Positions 10,893-22,601 of a stretch of 28,428 bases of DNA are shown here, one piece after another (within the stretch, counting starts at the first letter, position 1; each line of letters starts with the position of its first letter). This DNA comes from Silene noctiflora. Its lineage: Eukaryota; Streptophyta; Magnoliopsida; Caryophyllales; Caryophyllaceae. The notes beneath the pieces are model-generated. The model saw only the letters and a program-made list of their open reading frames with translations, ran no database searches and was not told where the DNA came from. The translations under genes were made by a program, and so were the position numbers. The DNA is taken from NCBI GenBank assembly GCA_009801015.1, contig VHZZ01000081.1, forward strand, positions 74,670-103,097. Direction: 5' to 3'.

Positions 10893-11046
10893 CAGTGACG
10901 GAGTTAAGATTTTAAGTCCGCGGGAGCAAAAGGGTAAATATTATAAGAGGACCTTGAAAAAATTTGAAAAAATTGTAAGTAAAACTTTCGAAATTTTCCA
11001 ACCGGGGAGCGAGCGCCCCCGCTAGCCCCCCTTGGCTCCACCACTC
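10893..11046. mobile_element. hAT-like MITE relic
   Basis: The left end CAGTGACGGAGTTAAG and the reverse complement of the right end (AGTGGTGGAGCCAAG, ending at 11046) form imperfect terminal inverted repeats close to the CAGTGGCGGAGC terminus of Tip100-type hAT elements (family recalled from memory). The 154-bp body has a characteristic C-rich segment (around 11005-11035) and no ORF. An 8-bp target duplication is no longer visible, so the copy is old or one end is eroded. It lies between the SKU5-like and HSP90 genes. Confidence 0.55.
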
Positions 11047-11364
11047 GTCTTCTTTTTCTGATTTACTATACATTACCTCCAATCAAAAGTCAAGTGTTAT
11101 TACTGAAAACGCTTTCGGTTCAGAGAGATCGTACACGATTTAGTACAATGACAACCCAAGGATTTTGTATTCAATACTAGTATAAAACAAATCAAGTATT
11201 TTTAGCATACAAGGAATAACAGTAAAATGATCCTATTTCCCTCAAAATTTTACCATGCTCATTGATCACATCTATTTTAAAATGTTAATCATGAAGTCGG
11301 ATGAATGATCTCGAACTCATAAAAAATGATGTCTAAATGTCTAATAACTATAGCAGCAAAACCA

Positions 11365-14300
11365 TCAGTTTTGCCACGGGTCGTTCTCCGTCCTTACTTC
11401 TGAGGGCTCAACAACTTCTGCTTCAGAGGTTTCATCGGTCACATCAGAATTGGATGAAATTTCGTCTGATGAATCTTCTAATCTACCCCATCTACCTCCA
11501 AGGGCCATTGCCATCATCTCGTATATCTTGTTTCCCAGATCGGCTGGGCTCTCCGGCTATACATCAAAGACAGTCTCATTAGGGCTGTTCAGAGTACTCA
11601 CAAGCTCTAAATATAACTCAACTTGTAAATTTTGCGCTAATTAACTTCTGATTTGTGTTTTTATTACTCACCGAGAATCCACTGGAGATGAGCGCAGTTT
11701 CGTATAGCAGCTCAACAGCCCTTACGGCATCGCTACTGTCTGGAGCGTTCTTGCAAGCAGCCTGTTTGTAACCCAATAAATCAATCATCAATCAATTTTG
11801 ACAAATAATGGAATTTTCCCTAAAAAGCAACTCAGTTTGGCACTTATGAAACCATAAACATAGACCCAGCCACCCAGGTTACATAGATTTAAGGACAAAT
11901 TGTATTAGATGACTCACGTTGAGATCTTTAACAATGGGATGATCCGGATTGATCTCCAATATCCTGCGGCCCCTCATGAACTCCAAGCTTGAAGTGTCTC
12001 CAAGGGTCTGAGCCTTCATCAGCCTGGACGAGCAATGAAACATCAAATACAAACAAATGAAAGCATATTATCGAAAGGAAGACTCCAATCATATATCAGC
12101 ATACCTTTCCATGTTTGCTGACCAACCAAACTTCCCAGAAACAAGCACACACGGGGATGAAGCAAGGCGATTTGACACTTGAACCTTTGCCACTTTCTCA
12201 CCAAGCTGTTGCTTTATCCAGTCACATAATAGGTTGTATTCTTGTTTCGTCTCCCGTTCCTTCACTTCATCCTCGTCACCTATGGTACGAATTCCATCAT
12301 GTTAGAAATAAAGTAACCCGGCCTAATCGTGACCAAATGACCTTTATTACCATAATGTGGAAAGGTTATATAAAAAGGGAAAAAAACAAGTCCAGAGAAA
12401 GCAATCTAACCAAGTTCCAAATCTTCCTTGCTTATATCAACAAACTTCTTCTCTTTATAGGTCTGCAGATTCTGTATCGCTATCTCATCTATAGGTTCAA
12501 TCAAGTACAGAACCTGTGCCAGTGATAATCAACATGAATATCACTTCAGAATCTAGGGTCCATAACTCGAATTCAATCCATTACCAGTAGAACATTTATA
12601 TTGGGTGTGGCCCAAATGCAATGCCATGACAGGTATCGCATCGATGGACAAGCAAGTAATCCATATTAGTTTTCTCTTAACAATGTAAACAACAAAATCT
12701 AGGATAGGGACACAACTAAAAAAACTAGCTAATCTTTTTCTCTGACTTGTAGCAATGATAATTACTACTCGGTAATAATGTAACAAATGCCAACTAAAAT
12801 TTACAGTCTATTGCAATATGCAGGAGCTTGAATGCCCGTTACACTATTAGACTAGAAAATCCATACGAAAGACATACCTCAATATCCTTTTGTAATAGCT
12901 TCTCCAAGAAAGGAGCGCTTTTAGCACTTTTAAGGCTGTCAGTTGCCAGGTAGTAGATTGCCTTCTGATTCTCACCCATGTTCTCCACATAGTCATCTAA
13001 GCTAATCAATTCTTCATCATTTTTCGACGAGTGGAATCTTAAAAGAGGGGTCAGGCGTTTGTGATTCCCAGTGTCTTCAATACATCCCAACTTTAGGAAC
13101 TTTCCGAAGTTCTCCCAGAATTTTTCATAGTCCTGAAATTGTAAATATGAGTACAGTGAAACCAAGCCCCCTTAACTTGCAAAAGCGAAGAAACATGGAA
13201 TTAAATATAACTAACCTCTTTACTTTCACTCTCGGATAAATCTTGAATCATGTCAAATGTCTTTCTTACTAATCTTTTTCTCATAATCCTTACCTGTACC
13301 AAATCAAACAAGGCTCAAGTCTATAACAGTAAACGGGAAGAATGGTTCTGCCCATTCAGATAGAAACCAGAAGAGAGAAGAAATTTCATGTCTTACAATT
13401 CTGCTCTCTTGAAGTATCTCTCGGGAAACATTCAATGGAAGGTCATTTGAATCCACAACACCCTTCACAAAGCTCAAGTACCGAGGAAACTGCAAATCAA
13501 GAACATTCTATACATAAGTTGCCATTCATGCTGCTTACCAGCAACTCAGCAACTACACTCCCTCAATACAAGTACTCGGTAAGATAGTATAACGATGATT
13601 GACCATTATATATTTATAAATATAAACAATTAGCTGAAATCATTCTAATGAGTGACGCCTTGGGTTATCTAGTTAGAAAGGCTGAAAGTTTTGCATGTAG
13701 CAAAATAGCAACTACAGTCATATACATCACAGTCCATGACGTATAAGAGACACATAATAGCTAGAAAAGAGGAGGTTATAAACTAGTCTTCCCCACTAAT
13801 TAACCATTCGTAGTTCTACCAATGTGAGAGGATGCCGCACTACATACATGGGAAGAGATCAAGAGACCTCAACAAGTCTAGCATCATTGCTTGATAACTA
13901 CTCCTTGTATAAGACAGCAAAAGTATACAATTGCAACAAACAAAGAAACAAATAGAGGGGCACTAACCAGTTCACCATCAAAATCATCTGAAATAAACAC
14001 GCGTTTAACGTATAAACGTATATTCTTTGTTTTTGGATTTACGACTTCCTCATTATTCATAGGTGCCATTCCAGGAATATAAAGCACACTACGAAACTCC
14101 ACTTCACCCTGCACAATATCCAACATGCCAAGAGCAAGTCAATCGCCACTTCAATTACAGCTGAAACCTAATGAGAGAAGGGAAGTTCCTCCATATCTCA
14201 TACCTCTGTAGTGAAATGGGTGCACGTAAGAGGATCAAGAAATTCATTGAAGGCCTTCTTGTAGAATTCGTAGTACTCATCCTTCTGAACTTCCTTAGAA

Positions 14301-17300
14301 TTTCGCATCTACACCGCATAGCAAATGGGAATCATGTCACACAATGCTCAAGCACGCTCAAACTAATCGAGTTATACAAATGCTATATGAAGACCTTATC
14401 ACACATACTAGATACCGAGTAAAAATAGGGTTACAGAGGTGTATTTACCCATATCGGCTTTGTCTCATTGGCCAACTCCCAGTCCCAGTATTTCTCAGTG
14501 ATAGTCTTTGTTTTCTTCTTCTTTTCACCCTGGAAATGAAAAATCAAAGATGAGAGCCAAGTACTCCCACTTAACTTAAAAATAGTAGCTAGAAAAGAGA
14601 CAGGCATATATAATATACCTCTGGTTTCTCTTCGTCTTCTTTTGGTTCTTCTTCTTCCACCTGAAAAGCCGATTAAATAGTGATATATACGTGCTAACTG
14701 CTAGCCTAATGCTGCATGTGCAGTGTTCAATTCATTTCATGGAAAAACAACAACATTCTCGTAACAGAACTCCATTGCAATACACATGATTCAGTTACGA
14801 GGATTGGCTTACCCGGCTGCCGAACCATGCATCAGCATACTAAATTACTAACCTAACTGGGTTTCAAGCAGAAAAGACTACAATAGTACACTTTTCTCCT
14901 CACAAAAAGTGGGTCCATGTTACCTTTGGTGTGGTATGGAGGGAGTATTATTTAACCAGTAAAATTATTACCTCAACTGATCTTGATTTTTCTTGCCATG
15001 TGTATATAGGGAAGGAAACAAATTGCGAGTAATTCTTCACCAAATTCTGGATCCTTGTAGGCTCTGAGAATTCGTATTTGTCATCAGGCTGTAAGGCAAA
15101 AGGGAAAAGAGGACTTTAGATGAGAAAGCACCAGCGTGAGCTCTCCGCAAAACTGAAGTTCTGGGGTCTCAAGCTCTATGACACTGACTTCCAACTTGGC
15201 AATTTTCAATCATTTATGATCATTCAGGGCATCAAGAACTGATCAAAGAAATATAATCATAGCACAAAGAGAATCAAATATTCACTATACCCTTAGATAC
15301 AAAGTGATTTGTGTCCCTCGCTTTAGAAGCTTCTCAGGATCAGTTTCCTCCCTGATGACATATGAGCTGCTGTCCGCGACTGCTTCCCAAACATATTGCT
15401 TGTCAGACTTTGGGCTTTTGGTAGAAACAACAACCTGGTGAGAGACATATTTAGGGGAAATTTCTGTTTAATATGATGTCATATGCTTAAGCTCACTGTT
15501 GAAGGAGCCAAGAAAAAAAAGCGTTCAAGATCTCATTACCCTTTCTGCAACAAGAAATGCGGAGTAAAACCCAACACCAAACTGTCCTATCAAACCGTTG
15601 TCAGCGGCAAGATCTTTGTTTTCCTGCACGTGATTAATAATTTTACAGTTGAGATTATCAAAGACTCAAAACAACATTATCCTAGTGCCTTAAAGGTTCG
15701 CTTAAAGCCCCACAATGGATGTCATGAATTGCATCGAATAACTAAAATTTGTTAGTAGCTCAATGTATTAGAAATCCTAAAATTGTAGAGATACCTTCAA
15801 TGCCTTGAGGAATTTAGAGGTGCCACTCTGTGCAATAGTTCCTAGGCAACCAATTAGCTCCTCTTTTGTCATTCCAACACCAGTATCTCTACAGAACAAG
15901 AAAAACATGAACGAAGTAAAACATCATCTTCCTATAAATTAATGAAGTATGATACTATTGACACAGAATTACAAACTTACGTAATTGTGACAGTCCCATT
16001 ATCAGGATCGGATTTGATGCGAATTACTAGCTCTCCAGCATCACCAAGTAGAGCGGGTTCAGTTACACTCAAAAATCTCAGCTTGTCCAGTGCATCACTT
16101 GCATTGCTAAATAGAGAGGGGGAAAACAGGTTATCAGCACATGACCTTATGTATCACTACTGTACTACGATGAAGTAAGATCATAATCATTCCACGAAGC
16201 AACAATTACAACTGCACAAACATAAACCCAATTCTACCTAAAGCAGCTATAACATGGTACACATGGTTCTTAGCAAGCTACACATTTGCGTTATACTAAT
16301 GACTTAAGTATAGAAGCTTAGTTTTGAAACTTTTAATTAATACTATACATTTTTTAGAGAAATGTGATATAGTAGTGTCCTTCAATGACAATCTCGATGT
16401 AATTTTCATCTTGGGTCATTTGAAAAAGTCTCATTGGTGTTGCTAAGTGCTAACACATGTGTAAGGCTGCGTACATCCAACCCCAACCCCCCTTACCCGA
16501 CAATTTGTAGGAGCCATTGACAATCTTTGGTAATGTTGTTATTGTACTATACATTTTTGAGAGAAACCAGAAAATCCATATGTGAGAAATGACATGATAA
16601 TACGATCCGAGGTAGTAGGAATGCATACAAACCTGACAAGTTCTCTAAGAAAAACTTCCTTGTGGCTGTATAGACTGTGAACTATCAAATCCATCAACCT
16701 ACTAACCTGTAATCAATTGATCAAAGATTACAACTTTTTTAATCATACAAACATAACCTCAAGTAACCAACCTTAAATCAAAGTCAAAGCTTAATCCTCA
16801 TCCAAATTTTGATTCAGTAGCCTACAATTATGAATACACAAATCATAGAACAAACGAGTGTTCTTATTGGTTAAACAAACGAGTGTTTTTATATATAAAA
16901 GACCGTCTCACACTGTGACACAGTCTTACACATTAATAATTGTTACAAATAACACACAAAAATGTAAACCCAAATTGAATCCAAACCCAGAATTCTACAA
17001 CCATTTCACCAACAAAAGATCCAAACTTTATCACAAAAACAACTTAAATAAAACAATACCAAATTTCCCAAAGAAATCCAACAGCATACAACAGACAAAT
17101 AACATTTCTACAGTAACTCGTATCAGAGACCTTAATATCATGTTGGTACTCCATTCGTCTCAATCATTTGTTTAACTTCGATGAAAATACTCCTCACAAC
17201 GAATAAAAAAAAGGTAAACAAATGAACGGAACTTAGTCAATACTCAATAGGTACCATACAAACTAATAACAAACCCACCTCAGCTTGATACTCAAATTTC

Positions 17301-17569
17301 TCAACAGGGGTTTCAGTATCCACTGGTTCAGCAACAGAAACATCACAGCGCACTGACAATTTGCTATTATTAAATTTTCTTTGGTTTTTCTTATTACCAG
17401 TACTAAATCTTACACAATTTCTTGGTACTTTATTTTGAGGGCAAAAATTAGTGCTAAAGTTGAGTTTATTGAAATGGGCATTTTTAAGGGTAAATGAAGA
17501 AGAAGAAGAAGAAAAGGGGAGTGAAGTAAGAGAAGGAGATGCTATGGTTCTATTTAGAACAGGCGCCAT
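11365..17569 (-). CDS. HSP90-5: Chloroplast HSP90 chaperone (CR88 / HSP90.5 type)
   Basis: ATP-dependent stromal chaperone used in plastid protein import and folding. Nineteen exons (descending): 17569-17279, 16706-16633, 16106-15981, 15888-15795, 15623-15540, 15434-15291, 15088-14972, 14660-14619, 14529-14449, 14308-14204, 14108-13968, 13489-13397, 13293-13216, 13132-12878, 12513-12411, 12279-12105, 12023-11918, 11761-11672, 11556-11365 (stop TGA). Total 796 aa, near the usual 780-800, with no frame break. Residues 1 to about 75 are a Ser/Asn/Lys-rich transit peptide lacking acids. The N-terminal ATPase follows: [20 protein letters not shown] (Val where Ile is usual) and [11 protein letters not shown]. 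An acidic/Lys linker is encoded by exons 8-9. The middle domain carries [15 protein letters not shown] and [14 protein letters not shown]. The acidic C-terminus ends DPWQN, close to the plastid DPW signature, instead of the cytosolic MEEVD or ER KDEL. The ATG at 17569 was chosen because MAP begins the transit peptide; the frame is open further upstream. I saw no clear heat-shock element within about 250 bp upstream. Confidence 0.97.
14880..14952. mobile_element. Possible Stowaway-end fragment in HSP90 intron 7
   Basis: The sequence ends in ATGGAGGGAGTA (about 14937-14948), the usual Stowaway terminus, and has TACACTTTTCTCCTCAC some 60 bp to the left as a weak partner. Only one end is convincing, so it is probably a truncated or diverged MITE. 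Confidence 0.3.
16461..16505 (+). mobile_element. SINE-like fragment in HSP90 intron 2
   Basis: GTAAGGCTGCGTACATCC followed by CAACCCCAACCCCCCTTACCC matches the conserved block of TS/SolS-type plant SINEs as I remember it. It is a better copy than the one at 3305. It sits between exons 2 and 3 of the HSP90 gene. No 5' head or target duplication was located. Confidence 0.5.
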
Positions 17570-17777
17570 GGAAATGTGGAACCTTAGAAGAGATAAGTTT
17601 AGAAGTGGAGTGAGAGTGAAAGTGAAAATAAGGGTTTTAAGTAGCAAACTTGTGACGGGTCGGATCCGAAGACGGATAATGTCACTCACAAAACAAATAG
17701 GGGGACAAGGTGGGGGCACCCACTTGCTTTCCTCTCTCCTCTATTTGGGCATTTTATCTCACAAAATGGTACCCGTC

Positions 17778-17816
17778 TTCTCATTTGTGACGGATACCTT
17801 CCGTCACAAATGAGAA
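17778..17816. repeat. Perfect 17-bp hairpin upstream of HSP90
   Basis: TTCTCATTTGTGACGGA (17778-17794) is the exact reverse complement of 17800-17816, with a 5-nt loop (TACCT). It lies 209-247 bp upstream of the HSP90 start codon. The arms contain the GTGACGG/CCGTCAC core seen in other plant MITE termini, so a collapsed MITE is the simplest reading; an effect on the promoter is possible but not shown. Confidence 0.85.
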
Positions 17817-18660
17817 TTTGCCTTTAAGTAGAGAGTCGGGGGGTTTTAGAATGACGCAAATTATCTAAGACGGACATTATTCGTTTAAAAGTTTAATACG
17901 GTCAAATACTTAAAAGATTTTTCTAAAAGTGTAAATGTTAATAATCTAAGTAAGAAAAAAATTTCAAGATTATTTTACTAATTATGGTAGATATGAGTTT
18001 CAATTCTAATTTGAGATGATATATTTTCAACAATCTTTCCCTAATTAGGTTATTAACGTGTTAGAAAACCGTTACTTAAAACATACTTTAACAATTTGGT
18101 TTGTTTTTTTAACAATTTGGAAGATGGGGATGATCTTATATCATATAATTAGAGGTCGTCAATAAAATAAGTTAGATCAACTTGACCTGCGGACAGATCG
18201 GTTTTGGCATTGGCAATTCTAAAATAATATAAATTTATAATGAGCGAATAAAATGAGTCGAAATAATTTATTGAGAATCACTATTATATGGGAGCCCTTA
18301 ATGTCGAAATAAATCATCATATTAAGATTTACACCTTAGATTCTCTCTTAGTAGTAGAGAGACGGTCACTCATTAATATAGCGAGAGTTCTCATAATAGA
18401 TTAATAGGTACGGAGTAGTTATTATTTTAATTTTAATTTTTTTATCTTTTTGTAATTAGTTTTTGATATATTTTGTATTTATTGGTTCTCTCTCATTAAT
18501 ATAGTGAGAGACACTAGACTTATTACTCGAGACCGATGGTAACACCCCATTATTTTCTTATTTTTAGCTAGTTTCGGGGATGTTTAGTTGAAAATGTGAA
18601 ATTTCCATATTTCAGTTTCCGAAAAATATAATACTTTGGACTCTTGTAAAAAAAAAAAAT

Positions 18661-18846
18661 AATAATCTTGAAAATTTTTCCTTACTAAAATCAGATTTCC
18701 GTTTTTAACTCGGATTCAACTTTCGACTCTGGTAAAAAATCTTTTCTTAAGAGAAAAGAAACAATCTTAAAAATATTTCCTTCCCAAACACCTCTTAATA
18801 AAATCGGATTTTTTGTATTTAACTCGGATTCAACTTCGGACTCTTT
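18661..18846. repeat. Imperfect direct repeat, two copies of about 75-80 bp
   Basis: The block from about 18661 to 18735 and the block from about 18768 to 18846 share, in order, an AATCTTGAAAA-like start, TTTCCTT, AAAATCRGATTT and TTTAACTCGGATTCAACTT followed by GACTCT. The copies differ by small indels and substitutions, so the duplication is not recent. Confidence 0.7.
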
Positions 18847-18956
18847 TCCCCTCTCATTCATACAACGTTCCCCATTTTCTTTTCCTTTTCCTTCATTTCT
18901 TTCAATTTCATACTGATTTTGCGGCAGGATTCGTGATCATTCCTCTTTTATAAATT
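18845..18956 (+). promoter_or_regulatory. Possible 5'-UTR exon, pyrimidine-rich
   Basis: A CT-rich run (TTTTCCTTTTCCTTCATTTC and neighbours) without an ATG ends at a good donor, AAATT|GTAAGT (gt at 18957-18958). Plant 5' UTRs often look like this. It could be a leader exon of the metallophosphoesterase gene spliced to the acceptor at 22514-22515, but the implied intron of about 3.6 kb is long and there is no transcript evidence. Confidence 0.25.
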
Positions 18957-19254
18957 GTAAGTATTTTATCAATTGTCGTTTTGTTCAGTTTGGTAAATCG
19001 TTTTTATTTAGAATACTCTACGAATTTGTTAAATTAAGGTTGAGATTATTATGGGTTTTGTTCAGTTTGGCAAGTTTTATGATAATTAAGACGATTTTGT
19101 ATTGAAATTATATAAGCTATAGGGTATTTAGGGTTTTTGTGAGAATTAGAGTTGATTGGTTCGGGTTTATTATTCGAATGTATCGCTCCGTTTCGGGTAT
19201 TATGTTACTGGTCGTTGTTATCATATTGTTGGGCATATTTGAAAGCGCAAATTT

Positions 19255-19287
19255 TTATTTCAGACGGCTATTTCCCGTCTGAAATAA
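19255..19287. repeat. Perfect 13-bp hairpin with GACGG core
   Basis: TTATTTCAGACGG (19255-19267) is the exact reverse complement of CCGTCTGAAATAA (19275-19287) around a 7-nt loop, and another AAGACGG follows directly. It is related in core sequence to the other GACGG foldbacks in the window and is probably MITE-derived. Confidence 0.75.
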
Positions 19288-19332
19288 GACGGACCAAATG
19301 TAACGTTACTCATCATGTTTAAGGTATAAAAG

Positions 19333-19485
19333 ACTGTTGCAGAATTCGTTGTGGGTATCAGCTTCTATTATTTGTTGTTACATGTTTAGGGTAAAAAGTG
19401 ACGACTTTAGTTACAGCGGTTTGAAAGAGATGCGTACTGTTGCAGAATTCGTTGTGGGTATCAGCTTCTATTATTTGTTGTTACA
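19333..19485 (+). repeat. Perfect 50-bp direct repeat, 103-bp period
   Basis: The 50 bases at 19333-19382, starting ACTGTTGCAGAATTCGTTGT, recur without any mismatch at 19436-19485. The 53 bases between the copies are unique. Exact identity in otherwise drifting intergenic DNA points to a recent duplication, or to an assembly slip. Confidence 0.9.
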
Positions 19486-19739
19486 CATACTACCCTGTGC
19501 GTAGCATTCTTTATATAGAAAGAGACAATCTTACCGTAGAATTTATTTATAATTTACAAAGCCCTGGCTCTGCGTTTCTTGCTAGTTGCTGTAGTTGCCT
19601 TTTTACAGAGTCCTCATAAAGGATTATTCGAAGATCTTTCGTACCCTATTATCATTATCAGGCGTTGAGACTTTGTTTTGGTCCTGAAATTGTTTGTTTG
19701 CTTCCTTTATCCCAATTACTACCTTTCTTATTCTTTATG

Positions 19740-19882
19740 ATTGGTATTTAATCAAAGACTGGACTCGCTTGAGACCGTCTTAACTTAAGACCTCTCCGAG
19801 TCTCACAACCTCTATTTTAATCGGGTGTGTGAGTCCTCTTAAGTTAAGACAGTCTTAAATAAGAATTGGTATTTAATCAAAG
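19740..19882. mobile_element. Foldback/MITE insertion flanked by 18-bp direct repeats
   Basis: ATTGGTATTTAATCAAAG occurs at 19740-19757 and again at 19865-19882. Between them lies a 107-bp insert that folds back on itself: GACCGTCTTAACTTAAGA on the left pairs with the reverse complement of TCTTAAGTTAAGACAGTCTT on the right. The CCGTCTTAA/TTAAGACGG-type core links it to similar fragments elsewhere in the window. An 18-bp target duplication is longer than usual for DNA transposons. Confidence 0.7.
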
Positions 19883-22515
19883 CTAAACAAACAACCTAAT
19901 TTATCTATGACGGGGACAAAATTGTAAAAGGCGTACTATAATGAGTAAAATGGATACTTGTGTAGGGTGGTCTTAAACCCGTTTATCGTAAATGAGTCTT
20001 TTTCCTAACTATTTTTACCCTCTAATATGGTTATAGAGTTATAGAAATATTTGGATCTGTTTTGCTTGCAAAACGGCCTTACACAACACTAACGAATCGT
20101 CTCAGTAAATTGGGACTCTACTTATTGTAGTCATATATTTGAACTTGTGACTACTTACTTCCTTCGTTTCTAACTAGGATGATATTTGAGTTTATTCTTA
20201 TGAGATGCGAAATCATCTATTTTTTTTTTGAATATGGCCCAAATATAATGGTTTGGACCAAAATTTAAGCATCACCGTGTTAATCTGGCCAATTTATTTT
20301 ATTTCCTTGAATTCTTCCTAAACTTTCCTTTAAGTACCTTTAACATGTTTCCTTAGGCACATGTTAAAAAACCGTTTTTTAAACAAATAAGATGTTATTT
20401 TCTGTTAACAGCCCAATTTAATGTTTCTGACTCGTGAAGAAAGATTTATTTTTGAAAGGTTAGTGATATTTAACAATATCAGCTGAGCAGTTGTTGTTTG
20501 TGTATCATCTGTGCTTGTTGGGACGATGTCACATTTGTCAACTGGTATTGGTTTATGCTGTGAATTTGCTGTTACTCTTGTTTAAATTAAAATTGACAAC
20601 CGATTCAGGCAAGAAAAACTACAAAGATTACTAAAAGTAAACGAATACCTAATTGGAGTACGACATAGTAAACAGAATGATTAGTGGAATGACTCTGTTC
20701 TTTCCTGGAGGCGAAGGAAAATCAAAGACGCCGCCTAGAGTTTAAACGGACCGTCCCACAGGAAACCCTAGGAGAACTGTTTCACCTTTTTCTTATTTTC
20801 AATTTTGTAATTGCATGTTGCTTTTAGCAGCTTTTATTGATGTTAATGTTTTTCTCTCTAGTCTAAAACTATGATTATGGACAATAAATTTACAAACGTG
20901 TATGGTTGTGAACTTTGCATGCCGTATTAGAGTTCGATTGAATAAGATACCATAGAGAAATTTTTTGCTCCTTATTTATTCGATTTCTCTTATGTGAACT
21001 TTTTAATACGTGACTTTTGAAAGTTGTTGGTGAAAAGTTCCTTTGCCTTTGCCTTAGGACTACATATCTTGAGGCCGGCTCCAGTTTTGCTTGTGTGGAT
21101 AAGAGCTGATGTTTCGGTACGTGCCATACATATCATGATATTTTCTTATGTATTTATTGTATCTTTATTATTGCTGAATCTTGATTATAAATTTGTTACT
21201 ATGGTGGTTACCTACTGTTGTATTATGATATTGTACCCATAATGATATAATAGAACCAATTTCAATAAGGTCCAATTGGCGTTAGTTGCTGGCAGGATAC
21301 TGCGAAAAGGTATGGAAATTTTATGATTGTGATTTCAGTTGTGCATTTGGAACTGGAGTTAATTGTGAGGTTTGAGTAAAAATCCAATTGTGATGATTGT
21401 GTTTAGCTTTTGCTGCATTTTATTCTTATTAGCTTTCTTTGTTTCATTTTATTTTTGTCAAATTAGGTATTTTCTGATGCCATATACTGCATAAATTTGA
21501 CAAAGCCATTGCTTGCTTCGTATTAGGTTGTCAAAAAGTCATAAATATACCTGTAGATAGTGTAGGTTAGTAAATTTGAATATATTTTGACATAGAACAA
21601 GGGTTTGTTGACTCACCCAAATCACATTATTGTAATATAATGACTAATAAGACCTTGTAATTTGTTAAAATGAAACGTTAATGAAGTATTCCGTGTCCAT
21701 CCGTAAATCGGAAGTTCTAATACCTAGTTCCTTATTCGTCTGTGGTGCGTTCTTTTTGTTCGGTGTACAAAAAGCTAATAGCCTAATGTCATCATAATAT
21801 AATAGTACGCTCCAGGTCCCCTCCATCTGTTTATGTATTCTGTTTTACGTTTTCGTTCTAGATATGTTTTGTGTCGTGGAGAATGAGTTTTGGATTTTAG
21901 ATCTGTTTTGTGTGGTGAAATATGTTTAACCTAAAAATTGATTCAAAAGCAATCACAAACATTATACCGGCATATAGGGTATATATTCACGCCCTTCACA
22001 GATTCTCCACGGGATTGATAATCTACTCACTCTTGATCACTTTGGTGGTATCTTGTCTTACATTTTTTTATCAATCTAATGAAATGTCTCCTATCGGAAA
22101 CGACTTAGCACTCATTGCACATGAGATTGGCATTTATTCACCAATGAGTACTATTTTGCTTAAGAATTTCATAGGGATGAAAGGTATGGAGCACACTGTT
22201 TTGCAAATAGCGTTTCAAATAGCCTTTTGGGTTATAAAGCTCGTGTTGCAAACTTGTGTTTGTTAGGAAAGGAGATTCGAACATAAGTTTGAACAGTCAT
22301 AATATTTCGAAATACTCTCGGCGCTTTTTATGCCATGCCACATAATTTAAATGACTAATAACTAATTTAGTTCCATGAACAGCTTTAATTGGTTTAGTAA
22401 GTAAGCTCCTATACATGGACAATGATGAGGGTTTGGGAATATTTACCTTTAGGCCTGAAACCACTATTTTTGAATTTTCACAAGATGGATGGATTAATAG
22501 TGTTGATGTCTACAG

Positions 22516-22601
22516 GGAAAGACGGCTTTGTTAGTGCACTCAACAAGCCTTGGTATGAGCATCCCTTTACTTCTTCCCAAAGTCGTTCTTTTCTCTCCAC
22601 C
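22516..22601 (+). other. In-frame leader before the metallophosphoesterase ATG
   Basis: The frame of the gene stays open upstream of the chosen ATG as far as 22422. An acceptor-like TCTACAG ends at 22515, so a spliced exon could begin at 22516 and encode KDGFVSALNKPWYEHPFTSS and further Ser-rich residues before MATSFRI. Such a stretch could be the end of a plastid transit peptide; it could equally be untranslated leader. An out-of-frame ATG at 22555 would act as an overlapping uORF in the latter case. Confidence 0.35.

Larger units (their letters stand above)
17570..22515. other. 5-kb divergent intergenic region (HSP90 / metallophosphoesterase)
   Basis: It separates the HSP90 start (minus strand) from the first supported metallophosphoesterase exon (plus strand) and must hold both promoters. 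It contains the hairpin at 17778-17816, direct repeats at 18661-18846, a pyrimidine-rich stretch that may be a 5' leader exon (18845-18956), a hairpin at 19255-19287, a 50-bp duplication (19333-19485) and a foldback insertion (19740-19882). From about 20000 to 22400 it is AT-rich with no recognisable gene; a 114-codon ORF at 21922-22266 has no family features and is probably chance. Confidence 0.6.

Noticed and set aside
12115-12525. 136-codon plus-strand ORF
   Set aside because: It is antisense to HSP90 exons 15 and 16 and the intron between them, whose minus-strand reading gives clear HSP90 sequence.
17570-17820. Heat-shock element upstream of HSP90
   Set aside because: GAACCTTAGAA near 17579 has only a loose resemblance; the required alternating GAA/TTC spacing is not met.
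21922-22266. 114-codon plus-strand ORF upstream of the metallophosphoesterase
   Set aside because: It has no recognisable family block, an irregular hydrophobic composition and lies in AT-rich intergenic DNA; no splice context links it to the downstream gene.
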